Assembly: GCA_018466975.1 (NCBI GenBank)
Contig: CM031552.1
Location: forward strand, 806,001 to 870,000
Origin: Sparassis latifolia
Lineage: Eukaryota > Basidiomycota > Agaricomycetes > Polyporales > Sparassidaceae
DNA length: 64,000 nucleotides
Direction: 5' to 3'
Shown: positions 36,175 through 46,930 of the stretch, in pieces
How the letters are laid out: every line of letters starts with the position of its first letter
Position numbering within the stretch: position 1 is the stretch's first letter
Program-made: the position numbers and the translations under genes
Notes under the pieces: model-generated
Told to the model about the DNA's origin: nothing
Databases searched by the model: none
The model's input: only the letters and a program-made list of their open reading frames with translations

Positions 36175-37814
36175 GTTACGACATCAGCTGCGTCTTTGAG
36201 GGTACAATACAGCGTAGCTCGCTGGGACCTGAATGGCAACAGCGCCAGTGCCGTTGCTGCGTGAATGCATTCCACGGCTACTCTCACAACTATCTTTGTC
36301 AACTCACGAATCACCCGAACATCATCGAAGGTATGGGTCTCGAAGACCTTGAGACGATGGAAAGAATATTTAGCGCATCAAACAACCTTGCCGCCATCAC
36401 ACACTATGCGTCGGGATTTCGCTGGCACCTCTTCATTGATGCTTTCTTCCACCAGTGGGATATGGAGAAGTATGCCAATCTCAGCACTATGTTATTCAAC
36501 AACTATGTCCAGGCTCTCAAGATCATCGAGGAGGATGGAGCCACACTCGAAGAAGCCATAGCGGCTCTTCAGATCATGCATGAAGATCTCGCCAAGTGGT
36601 CGCATGAGGAGCACGAATACTTCAAGAGCCTCAGTGAGGAACCCGAGTGGGATATCCACGCCATGGCCTACGTCGAAAGTCTCCAGGAGTTGCGCACCAT
36701 CACGTAAGTTTGGATGCTCATATTCTTGTGCATGATCATTCTGATTGGATCTCGTTGCAGAGCACACCTTGAGAACACGTCCACTCAGTTCCTCGCCACA
36801 ACACCCGATGACTATATATTCATGGAGCCGACATTGGGGCGTGTGGCATATAATGCGGACGTATCCCGGACTCGCAAGCTTGAGATGAATAAATGTTATC
36901 TCTCCGAACGCCAAGCCAAGGTCCATCACGATGTCATCGTGATAAAAGTTAAGATGGGCATAGCGCGTCGTTGGCAGCCAACTGATGATGAATACATCGC
37001 CACCGTCAAGTACATTTCCACTCGCAAGTACCATCGTGCTCTCGACAACCTGCAGCGTCTCGTTGTGCGCCATCTGTTTGAACTGCATAAGCTCAATCTC
37101 TCCCAGACCGGCAAGTAACAGATTTTATTCATGCATCGCTATGACTCATACACCCCCCCAGCGTATCGGGTCCGTACTCACATCGCCAAATCGCTCCAGG
37201 TCTGTTGCAAGGTGATTCGCAATGCTGTCAAGGTGTACAATGCTGCTGCCAATGCCCTTGTCCCTCCACGTCCCACCCTCGACTGGACGAAGGTCTCCCA
37301 TTACAGCTTCATCGACGAGTTCCATATTCTCAAGGATACCCGCAATGACGTCCGTCAGAAGGAGTGGACAAGGCCTGCTGTTCGGGAAGCAATGAAGCAG
37401 GCACGTTGAATTGCCCAAGCACATGTCGAGCTCGAGCGGTGCAACGTTGAGGCACGCCGTCTTCATACATCCATCTGCGATGAGGAATTGCAATTTACCG
37501 TGGTCATCAACCAGCTGAAGGAGCAGCAAGCTTCGATCTGTGGAGCGGTAGAAGATTTTTGTGAACGCCGCCGCAATGTGAACGCTTGACACCTTATGCG
37601 ACTTCAGCGGCTATATGCATTGAATGGGTTCACTGGTGCCCCATCCCCTGGGCAGCGGAAGGGGTCTGCGATTATGGCCCCTCCTCTGGCTTCTTCGTCA
37701 TTGGCCCTGGATTTGGACGACGATGTGGACCCTGAAGTGGAGGAGGAGGAGGAGGACAAGCTCCAGGGGGATATCGGCGGCATAGTTGATTATATGTGCA
37801 ACCTCGCAGTTTAG
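36175..37814 (+). pseudogene. KDZ transposase of the outer element, 3' part
   Basis: Exons are 36175-36703, 36761-37110 and 37161-37814. The first begins GYDISCVFEGTIQRSSLGP and continues HGYSHNYLCQL, GLEDLETMERIFSASNNLA and AFFHQWDMEKY, which are central KDZ blocks with catalytic Asp, His and Glu positions. Intron 37111-37160 is GC-AG with donor GCAAGTAA. The last exon has YRVRTHIAKSLQVCCKVI and RPTLDWTKVSHYSF, then two in-frame TGA codons at 37407 and 37587 at positions where Arg (CGA) is likely. It ends with an acidic tail, DDDVDPEVEEEEEDKL. With the inner element removed, the frame from the 5' part joins exactly (TLAG-YDIS). Confidence 0.88.
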
Positions 37815-38161
37815 CATGTCATGTACTTCTTAGCAATATCAGTTCTTACGGCAATGTGCTAGATGGACGAGCGACAGAAGTGTTACAGATGTTGGAGTAC
37901 AGTTTGACCAAATTCAAACCTCTGAGTCTCGCAAGCATCGGGGGTGTACAAAAATTGGTCTGCAGCAGGGGTGAACTAATAGAAATATATTGTGATACTT
38001 AGTGGAGCTTAGAAAATTATGCCCCGTCCGCTACGAACTGATCTCACAGTTCGAGTGCACGATCGGACTGAACATCTTGCAACTCGCAACTCGCGACTTG
38101 CCTGTGCAGCCACCGTCCGGTTGTGTGGCACCACTTCAACCACTCTCTTGATCTTGCCCGC
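37815..38161. other. Outer element, intergenic
   Basis: About 350 bp between the transposase stop and the viroplasmin-like gene. It contains the 3' end of the first and promoter of the second; nothing further is recognised. Confidence 0.5.
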
Positions 38162-39504
38162 ATGCGAGGCCTCACTGCTACGCTGCCACCAGATGGACCT
38201 TATTTTGTTGTCTATCGGCTTGGACTAACGACAGTATACAATGATCGGTGAGTCTAATATTGCGTTATCAAGGTATTGTCCTCGCAACTCACAATCTCTG
38301 ACGTTCAAGTCCTGAAGGCATTGCGCTAGGTGTCTATACAGAGCCCTTCCCAATTGTCTTGAAGCTACATAAGCTTGCCGAAGTCGAGGAAGCGGTCACC
38401 TTGCAGGCTGTCTTCGATGATGAGCACGCACACCTAGAGGGCCTCTTGGATACACTACAGAACTCGCGCGAGGTTAGGAACACTATGAAGAAATTTGTAG
38501 ACTTGCGCTACTACGCCGTGGTATGAGGTAAGAATACTGGTATCTATCTTAGATGGTGAGTTTCTCGGTCATGTCAATGGAATTAAACTCTGATCACCTC
38601 GCGATCACTTAGAGATGGCCACGATGAAGCAGAGGAGCAGATCCTGGGCTTCCATCGGCAGAAGCATAAATCGTTCTTGGTCCTCGCTGATGCTCTCGTG
38701 TACTATATGTGCAAAGGACCTCGTCCAGAGCCAGTGAAGCCGGCATTATCGAGTCAGAGATCGACTGGGCAGAGTACAGCACGGGTGCTGATGCAAGGTG
38801 AGTCTGATCGCATTCCGTGTGACTTCGTGAAGCTGACAGAACTTAGTTGTGACACCTCGCTCTCCTGCAGCCGCTCAACCGTCGACGGGTCATTTGGGAG
38901 TCGACAGACCCGTATCCATGATGGCAGGTAAGCCAGTGGTATTTGACTGTGATGAAGTATATAACAATGCCACTGATATTTTGTGCATCTACCAGGCTTA
39001 AGGCTGGGCAAGAATAACCAAGGCACCCCTGCTTTACCTTCGACCCCACCTCGCAGCCCATTGGTCACTGTCCCCTCCACTCCTGTAAGTCCTTCTCTGG
39101 CATTCCGGTACGCTGTTATGCACTCTCCGATCTCTGTCACTGTCTCGACATCCTATCATGGCACTTCAACTAGTTCTTCTCGCGTGTCTGTACCTGCGAC
39201 CATCCGTTATAGGCATGAGCGATCGCTCACTGGAATAGTCCGAACTATTTACGAGAGGCACGCTGACGTACCCCTCAACACCGAGCTTGGTTATCTCGCA
39301 GATCGATACCTTCACACCCATGGATATGGTGGCAACGTCGAGGCCATGCTGGCTATCAATCAGGCTTACCTGACCAGCCAATCGCTCGAGCAGTTTGTCA
39401 ACTATCTGGTTGTGAGAGGTATGGTAGTTGATGAGGTAGAGTTCCTATGGGAGGCTGCAACGACTTATAATCCGCACTCTCGCATACATTCCCCTATCTC
39501 GTGA
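38162..39504 (+). CDS. Viroplasmin-like (RNase H1 N-terminal type) protein of the outer element
   Basis: Predicted exons: 38162-38247, 38310 to about 38527, about 38612-38796, 38846 to about 38930 and 38998-39504. The first exon reads GPYFVVYRLGLTTVYNDRPE and a later one DEAEEQILGFHRQKHKSFL then ADALVYYM. Together these resemble the caulimovirus viroplasmin / RNase H1 N-terminal fold that binds RNA-DNA hybrids (V-V-Y-x-G-x...A-E-x-x-v-x-G...K-S-F). The C-terminal exon is Ser/Pro-rich, then helical (GYLADRYLHTHGYGGNVEAM). The join after exon 2 meets TGA at 38524, so either the intron starts earlier or the copy is broken. The similarity is moderate, and the role in the element is unknown. Confidence 0.5.
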
Positions 39505-39687
39505 TGCTCTGTATGATATGTCATGGTTATCTTGCCACAGATTTTGTACTTCATAATATTAACAGTGATTCTGACATGACCAATTATATCACGTGAGTTT
39601 GTTGAAGAAGATAGTCCTGGGATTCCGAAGACGCGTTCTTGACAGGTGCCAACATCTCTATGTGTCAGATGCATTCTTCTCTTTCTC

Positions 39688-42081
39688 ATGGCGCAGACGG
39701 CTCAAGATGACGGCCTTCAGCGCCTCTCTAACAAAAAGCGTAAAAAGGTCGCTCCAAAAAATACGACCAGAACACGAACTCCATGGAGGTCCAGGATGAA
39801 GTGCAAGGCAGTGGTGCAGACACCTGCCCAGAAGGCATACCTGAAAGGGAAGAGGTATGAACGTAAGGAGATGTATGCGGAGGCGCTTCGCGAAGCCCGT
39901 GATGCGATATGGCAGCAAGCAGCGCGCCTGCAGGAGCACTTCAGTTCTCACAATATTGAGTACTACCACCAGGAGGTCATGCAGCGCTCGCCTTGTCTCA
40001 TTGAAGAGAAAAGTGAGCCGCTGGAATGTCTTCCAGCGCATGGAAGTTCAGCGCATGAATCAAGGTGAGTCCCACTACGTTCAGTATAGTTGTGCATACT
40101 CACTTACTTACATGTCCTTCAGCCCTGCCAGCGGGTACGCCACACAAGAAAGCTTCTGCGTACATGGTGGAGATATCGGCAACATGGAATGTCATGAGCG
40201 AAGCTGACAAGGTAGCTGCGACAGAGGACCACATACAGGAAGTCGATGAGCTGCGACAGATGAGGGCGACGGCCAAGCATAATGCCCCCATCAACGCATT
40301 CCATGATGCTCGTTCTACTCTCAACAACATATCACGTGAGGTAAGTACTTATGCTCCACTGATTGTACCGATTTTATATTAATTGACCTTCCACAGCTCG
40401 AAGGCTTAAGTCAATGTACCGGCACCGAGACTTTACTTTTTGCGGTTCGCTCAAGCACGGACCAGTATAACCAGCCCTTCATCTATGCTAGCAACAATCG
40501 CCTTCCTGAGTACTTCTACCTGAAGACAAAAACCGACATCCTGACGTTTGCCATCAAGATGGAATCCTATGGCATCTCCGGCGTGGAAGGTAAGCATCAA
40601 CAGGATCGCACGTCTTTTGAGGTCACTGCTGACTACTCGTTGCAGGAGTTGTGATGAATCATGTTGAGGAGATACTCGACCTCAAGCGGAGGATAAGTGC
40701 ATTAATCATTCAGAAGCTCCGTGAGTATTACATTACATTTATGTTCTGTATGAGACTGACGAAGATTACAGAGGATATCTCTCCGTTAAAAATTTCGAAA
40801 ATGTACTACAAAGGTTTTAAAGAGAGGATGACAGCTCGCTATCGCATTACCGTCGTCAACTGGCCCCTCAAAGAGTTCAAGAGCCCTGGCGACATCTCCC
40901 ACAAGGGTGACCTGCAGCTCCTGTATCGTGCATGGGAGAGCAGCACGACACACTTCAAGCTTCTCAACGACGAGGAACACAAGGAGTGGGAGGAGGAACG
41001 ATTCCAAGGAAGAATGTGGGAGATGCATGGGCCAACAGCTGAGGATGAGGGCGAGGAGGACGAGCTGAACGGTGTGTTACCCACATCCTCTGTGCAGTCA
41101 CCTGTGCCCGAGTCCACCGCATCCAATGGTGAGCCCATCGACATTAATGCCACAGCTACGACGACCATCAATGAAGGGGCCGGGTCTGCGAATGATGATA
41201 TCTCATCCCCTTCCTCTGCAGCATTGATCGTGGGTCAGGGCGCATCCAGTCAGACGTCCTCCAGCACAAAACGTCATGCACCGGCCAATGGTGCAGGAGC
41301 GCGCAAGAAGGCCAAGACCATCCAGCCTCTCAGCAGCTTCATCAACATCGTCACAGGTGCTGATGGCAACCCCCTCACGGTTCAGAAGAAAACTCGCAAG
41401 GAGCGCTCGGACAAAGGCATGAAGAAGGGGCCAAGGAAGAAGCAAGCTGCCGGCAATGAGAACACGAACCCATCTTCGACCACCACCTCTGAACCTGCCC
41501 CACCCGTCTCTGTCCCTCCCACATTGGCCACCTCTCCTCATCGTCCCTCCACTCATCACCGTCGTGTTCCCCCTGCCTTGGCCTCTGCCTGCAATACTAC
41601 CTCTGCACCTGTCGTTGCCCCGCCTACTGCCCCTGGCCCTACCGTTCCCATCCCTGCACCTGCTGCCACCATGCCCGGTACTCCTTCCACCTTTGCACCT
41701 GGTGGTGCTCCTTCCCCCTTCGTGCCTGGAGCTCCTTCCCCCTTCGTACCCGGCACTCCTTCCACGTTCGTGCCCGGTGATGCCCCTTCCACGTTCGTGC
41801 CGAGCACTCCTTCCATCTTCACGCTCGGTGCTACTTCCATCTTCGCGCCCGGTGTTCCTGCCACCTTCATGCCCGGTGCTACTTCCATCTTCGCGCCCAG
41901 TGGTCCTGCCACCTTCGCACCTGGTGCTCCTGCCACCTTTGCGCCCGGTGGTCCTACCACCTTCGCACCCGGTGCTCCTGCCACCTTCGCGCCCGGTGTC
42001 TCTACTCCTTTTGTCTTCATGCCGGCTGGCCCTGCTCCCTCGCCCTCTGCAACTGATGCATCTCCGTTGCTAAATATATAG
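39688..42081 (+). pseudogene. KDZ-element accessory gene with Ala/Pro-Thr-Phe repeats
   Basis: Exons are 39688-40064, 40123-40340, 40397-40589, 40646-40720 and 40772-42081, all with clean GT-AG introns of 51-58 bp. Recognisable blocks are an HMG-like helical stretch (SATWNVMSEADKVAATEDHI), TGTETLLFAVRSSTDQYNQP, ALIIQKL and MYYKGFKERMTARYRITVVN. I associate this architecture with genes next to KDZ transposases, without a known function. One extra A in GAGAAAAGTGAG (40005-40016) shifts the frame between LIEEK and VSRWNVFQRM, so this copy is broken or the site is a sequencing error. The C-terminal 150 residues repeat APxTFAPG-type octapeptides. The gene ends 110 bp before the right TIR. Confidence 0.6.
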
Positions 42082-42189
42082 CCCGTATCGCGTAGAGTGT
42101 GTTAGAAACTGCTGTTCTCAGTATTAAACCTCACAATACAGAAGACTATTGATTTATTGATGCTGACTGTCTGAGCCATCTATACTACA

Positions 42190-42534
42190 CTCTATTTACA
42201 TTAGACTGCGAAAAAAACGAAGGAAAAGTAACAGTAACTACGGGAAGTAGGGGGAAAACGGTGTCGGTGTCATGCCCGATGAGGGCGGGGACGGCGCGCC
42301 GCGTGCGTGGCGGTGGGAGCGGGAATAGCCGACGGTATACTCAACGCCCGGCGGGATGGACCGCCCAGACCTCCCGCTATCTATAGATTGCGTCATCGGG
42401 AGCCTCGGGTCATCCGCAATAGCCGGAGGACTTGTGCCGGTAGGGGAAAGCATAGCTATTTGGTATGTTACTGGCAGTATGTCTAAAATAGGGGAAGCAA
42501 GCTAATTAGCTTAGTAACATGTGAGGTCCAGGTG
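42190..42534 (-). repeat. Right terminal inverted repeat of the outer element
   Basis: The complement starts CACCTGGACCTCACATG at 42534 and runs to the ATTTACATTAGACTGCG end near 42190. It matches the left repeat without that copy's two internal duplications, so it is probably closer to the ancestral form. Confidence 0.88.
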
Positions 42535-42889
42535 TTGGTCGCCAAGACTGTGACCTGATAAGGCCAAATCCGGCAATCTTGTGACTCGATAAGCCCCAGC
42601 AAGGAAGCGCGGGTCACTCCTTACCCGATCGGTCAAGCGCGCGTGACGTCACCCCGTTACACGCCCATCGGGAGGCATCTCGGCCCCTATCTCGAGGGGG
42701 TGAGTAGTGCATGCCCTCTGTATGGGCCTCAGGACAAGCTCACGACTCGGATCTGGCACTTAGGACAGCTCATCGCTGAGGTTTTTGAGTCTCATTCACG
42801 GTCACTGGTAACCGCGGTGGTCACCGCAACCCAGGGACATCATCACATCAGAATCGAGTTCATCTTGAACACTGGCAGTGTCATCACAA
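42535..42889. other. Boundary between the transposon block and host genes
   Basis: It starts with the second target-duplication copy TTGGTCGC. About 350 bp later the GTB1 stop codon is reached. There are GTGAC/GTCAC words and high GC content around 42600-42700 but no gene; part should be the 3' region of GTB1. Confidence 0.5.
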
Positions 42890-45069
42890 AACTACAACTC
42901 TTCTCTAGTCTCCTCTAATACTTCTACAGGCAAACACAGTGCCGGAGATGTCACCGTGAACTGATACTCACACTTCTCCGGCTCTGTTACTGTCAAAACG
43001 GCATTCTCAGTGCCACAAGACATGACGAGCTGAGAGGTAACATAAGTGGCTCCATGCATGGACCAGAGGTGGGCTTGAACGTACTGTAACGCTGCGGTGC
43101 GGACCATTCCAACATTTGGTTCCTCGGGTATAATGCTGCTTGCTGTAATATTCCAGAGAGCCAGACACAACTCCGGCAACGTTGTTCCACGACGAGAACC
43201 GCCTTGAAGCCCGCACATTAGCTTGTGAACAATACGAAGGACAGTTTCGACTCACCCAAGAGTATGACTCGCACCACCCTTGTTCGGCTTCTGCTTCGCT
43301 TCTTCGAACAGGCAAACCTCATAGGTGTAGCTGAAGGGCACGGTCAGCAACGTGTATCGAGAGGATGTAACGCAGGACTCACTCTCCCGTATCCTTCTCC
43401 AAACACGTTCCTTGTAGCTTCTTCCATTCGCCCTCGGGGCCAAACCATTCGGGATCAAATAAACGACCAAGCTCCTCAACTGTCTGTTGCTTGTCCTGCA
43501 CAGCAGCTGTGAGGCTGCGCTCGGCATCCTGGAAGGCCTGGCGTGCCCGGGAAGTTTCTAGGAGTTGACCATCAGCCATTGTTAACAAATGCATGTAGAG
43601 CAAGAAACAAACCAGCTTCCTCGATTGGTACGGACCCTCGAACCACGCCTAACGTTTCTAGCCACGAGATAATCGAGTTTCGGAGAGCCTCGTATCGTGG
43701 GAGGAACGCATCAGGGATATAAGCTGTCAAATTGAACACTTCAAGTCATCGTTTGCTAACTCTGGCAAGCGGGTAGGAAGTACTTACAGACAGATTCACC
43801 GCCTTCTGCTGGCGCGCCTATGTGCTTGTCGTGCTCCAGGAGTAACGACTCGTAATCGCTGTCCAGCAGACTGTCGAGCTCGCGATCGAGTCGGTCCGCG
43901 GACCTCATGCCTTCTTCAAGCACCTCTTCGGGCTCGCTGGCGATGTTCGAAGTATCCGTTTGCGCGGATTCATCTTCCTTTGCTATATCATTGATGTGCG
44001 GGAGTCCTGCTTGATATTCCCAGCCACGGACGGCTTCTAGGACAGCCATGTCCTGGTAATTGGGGTTATACCCTGTCCTTAGCGCGTCCAAGATGTCACC
44101 CAATATCGCCTCACGTTCCAGGTGCTTCTTGTGCTCCCTCCGCAGAGATTTCAGGGCGCGCGAATGCTCGATGAGAGCGGCGTACAACGCTGTTAGCTTT
44201 ACGAGTCGGTGTATGCGTGGGCGTGGATTGCATGATTGACTCACGAGAGTTTCTCCGGTGCTCGAGGGCAGCCGCAGAAAGAGATTCAGCTCGGTCGGCA
44301 ATATCTGCACTCCGTGTTAGAGGGTGTCCCAATGTAGGTCAAGAAATTATAACCTTTTAGCCTCGCGACTTCCTTTTCTCTCAGAAGGATCTCCTGTTCT
44401 GCAGTGGAAATTCTGCCTTCCAACCGCTTCTTCTCCTTCTGAGCATAACTGATGTACGAAGAGCGTATTTTCGAGCCCTGCCATGATTTGTTCAGTCAAA
44501 CATGAACACAGTAATAGACCGAGTTTCATACCTTCTTGCGAATCTTCCACTCCGCATCCTGAATCTGTCTGTATGCCTCTCCGACTTCCTTACACTTGTT
44601 ACTGCACACGCCTGGTCTCTCATCAGAACCGTCACAGCACTCCGGCTCTACATGACATCTACTTTACCACCCCGAAATTGAACATGAAAATAAGACATAC
44701 CACAAAGACCATCTCCTACTCTCGTGCTTGGTATGTGGGCTCCGACGTGACCCTCGTTCCGGCAATAGAAGACAGTGTTTGGGCAAGCACCAGTGCCTGC
44801 GAGTCAAATACTCCACGTTCAGCCATTTGACAAGTGCCAATACCAAGCAGAGACTAACCCGGTTCGTCGCTTCCATCTAGACAGTCGCAATAGTCGTCGT
44901 TGACTGATGACCAGTTAATGGTGTTGGAGCCATCCAGACAAGTCCACGTAGCTGAGGAACCCGACCCAGTAGGAACGTAGCGCGAAAGCAGCGATGGAGA
45001 GACTCCGTACGTCTTCTCAACGCCAGCAAGTGTGGGAATCGGGAGGAGGAAGAACAACCATGGTACCAT
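42890..45069 (-). CDS. GTB1: Glucosidase II beta subunit
   Basis: The ATG at 45069 starts a signal peptide (VPWLFFLLPIPTLAG). LDL-receptor class A-type Cys repeats follow (WTCLDGSNTINW, DDYCDCLDGSDEPG, then ACPNTVFYCRN and CCDGSDERPGVCSNKC). Next come a coiled-coil segment (KEKKRLEGRISTAEQEILLR), an acidic region and a C-terminal MRH lectin domain (GTKCWNGPHRSVTV, CGTENAVLTV, EPEKCEYQFTVTSPALC). About ten exons with short introns are predicted. The subunit holds the catalytic alpha subunit in the ER and binds N-glycan mannose during glucose trimming and glycoprotein quality control. The C-terminus is REEL, a variant of the K/HDEL retrieval signal. All expected domains are present and no break is seen. 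Confidence 0.92.
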
Positions 45070-45292
45070 GCTTGCGAAGTCGACGTGGTGGAATGCAGAG
45101 CGTTTCTATGTACCACATCTACACCACTTGCACGTGACCAGAGCATACGCGGGATGACCTTGTGCTCTTCTTTGCACGCATGTACAGCTAGTACTTAGTC
45201 TGAGTTACTCATGAGGTAGTTGAACAGAGCTTGACCAGAGCCCGGCATAATGCTGGAAATATGCTGGTATCGTTCTTCGCAAAAACTGGATA

Positions 45293-45574
45293 CTACTGTA
45301 CTCCAACGACCTTAGGTTCAGTCACGCGTCACACAGCTCGTGAACTGAACCTATTTGGGCGCTTGTCACAAGTCACAGGAGATTGTGAACTGGACAAAGA
45401 GGGGTGACTGGAGCGCCAAAATACCAAATTTGGTTCCCGACGCCCCAGGCGTCGGGCGCTTGTGTGAACTGAACTACATGTCCCGCGTCACCCAGCCGTG
45501 TGAACCGTGAACTAAGTCAAATTGGTGTGTCACAGGTCACAAGGTGTGAACCTAAGGTCGTTGGAGTACAGTAG
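45293..45574. mobile_element. Small inverted-repeat element (MITE), 282 bp
   Basis: Perfect 28 bp inverted repeats, 45293-45320 and 45547-45574, start CTACTGTACTCCAACGACC. The element lies between the divergent GTB1 and RPS25 genes, 119 bp upstream of the RPS25 start. The inside is rich in GTCACA/TGTGAC and TGAACTGAAC words and contains the hairpin CCCGACGCCCCAGGCGTCGG. A TA duplication within the edges would fit a Tc1/mariner-type origin. It has no coding capacity. Confidence 0.85.
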
Positions 45575-45692
45575 ACGCCTTAATGCCGGCATTTGCCGGA
45601 ACTTTGAACCACCGCTCGGTTACTTCCGCGCTCATTGCAAGTCCCTGCCGCGAGCACATCGAGCCCAGCATCCACGAGAGGCCGTCAAGAGA

Positions 45693-46211
45693 ATGGTGAG
45701 TAACGCTGTTCAACATGGAGTTACACCTGCAAGAGAGCCATTGGATACTTCTCTGATGCTTTTGATCCACATCCATTCGGATGAGTGTGGATGCTGGGGA
45801 CTCGGTACGGATGACGAACGTGTGCTGATTGGGCTCGATTTTCCAGGCCAAGGCTAAGGCAGCACCAACATCCTCCAGCGGTGGAAAGGCAGCAAAGAAG
45901 AAGAAATGGTCGAAGGGAAAAGTCAAGGACAAGGCGCAGCACGCCGTTATCCTTGACAAGGCCACGTACGACCGCATCATCAAGGAGGTCCCCACCTTCC
46001 GCTTCATCAGCCAGAGCATCCTCATCGAGCGGCTGAAGATCAATGGGAGCTTGGCACGAGTTGCCATCAGACATTTGGAGAAGGAGGGGCAGATCAAACG
46101 CATTGTCCACCACAGCGACCAGTTGATCTACAGTGCGTATTTCCAAACGATGAGAGTCCTTTGCCACTAACATTATTATCCTCAGCGCGGTCGACCGGTG
46201 GTGCCGAGTAA
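45693..46211 (+). CDS. RPS25: 40S ribosomal protein eS25
   Basis: Exon 1 is only the start codon (45693-45695), followed by a 151 bp intron. Exon 2 is 45847-46132 and exon 3 is 46186-46211. The product is 104 residues, normal for eS25. The N-terminus is [20 protein letters not shown], then the winged-helix core [19 protein letters not shown] and [20 protein letters not shown], ending IYTRSTGGAE. eS25 sits in the head of the small ribosomal subunit. The inverted-repeat element just upstream lies in its promoter region. Confidence 0.93.
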
Positions 46212-46930
46212 ATTCTTGCACCTTTTGTATCCTCTCTCCCGCTATCTACTATTCGCATGCATCCTCAGGCAGCATATGTATTCCATCATCCATAAAACAT
46301 GACATAACTTGCCCTCATACCAATATTCTTGTGGGACCTGTGAGGAGGGAGAGTAGTCGTGATGACTCAAGTCACCTGGTCGCGTCGCGTTCGTCTGACC
46401 GGTGCGGTTCTGACTAACTTTGCACTGCAGTGCGTTCCGGAGGTCGCGAGGTATATGTCTGATTATATTCTGACCCTCTGATGACAAGCAGGCCTAAATA
46501 ATACCAAATCGAAGGCCGTTCAAACGATGACTTCGTCAGGTTGCTATCGGCCTGTACCGTTGTGGGAACTCGCTTCTCGCTGTCCTACCTGTGCGGGGAC
46601 GTCGACATGGTAGCAACCGGCATGCTTTCTAAATCATGCTATGGAGATATTGTAATGTTTGTAAAATGGCTGGCCCTGAATATCTACATATGTATCTACT
46701 TGCGCACACGCGCCGACTTTCTAGGCTGCGATGGATGTATACACCCTTCTTCCACGGTATGTGACTGCAATCATGGTAGTTCTTGAAGATGTATTCGCCT
46801 CCTCTTACCGCTAAGTATCTTACCTTCCCCGGCTTGCCGGCCCGGTCGGACTACTTTCGACTGCTTGAACGATGGCGATTTCCACACCACCTTCAATTTT
46901 TGTCTTTTGTGTGTCTGACCTCCGAGCTAT
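46212..46930. other. Intergenic, RPS25 3' region and kinase promoter
   Basis: No protein-like frame. Just before 46931 there is a pyrimidine-rich run (CTTTTGTGTGTCTGACC) typical of fungal promoters. Nothing else is recognised. Confidence 0.5.

Larger units (their letters stand above)
13619..42534 (+). mobile_element. Outer KDZ transposon, 28.9 kb including a nested element
   Basis: The ends are inverted copies: 13619 starts CACCTGGACCTCACATG and 42534 ends with its complement. The inverted repeats run about 350 bp inward. The flanks read TTGGTCGT (13611-13618) and TTGGTCGC (42535-42542), a target duplication of 7 matching bases out of 8. Inside are a KDZ transposase on the plus strand (exons on both sides of the nested element), a viroplasmin-like gene and a large gene of a type I associate with KDZ elements. 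Without the 20.2 kb nested element it is about 8.7 kb. The transposase has two in-frame stops, so this copy is probably non-autonomous now. Confidence 0.88.

Noticed and set aside
13619..42534. Starship-type giant element
   Set aside because: No tyrosine recombinase (DUF3435-type) captain gene; the transposases are KDZ and the ends are inverted repeats.
13199..42662. Solo LTR split by the outer element (TGTTACA at 13199, GTTACA near 42656)
   Set aside because: The flanking 5 bp do not match and no LTR similarity to the chromovirus at 5.2-6.2 kb is seen.
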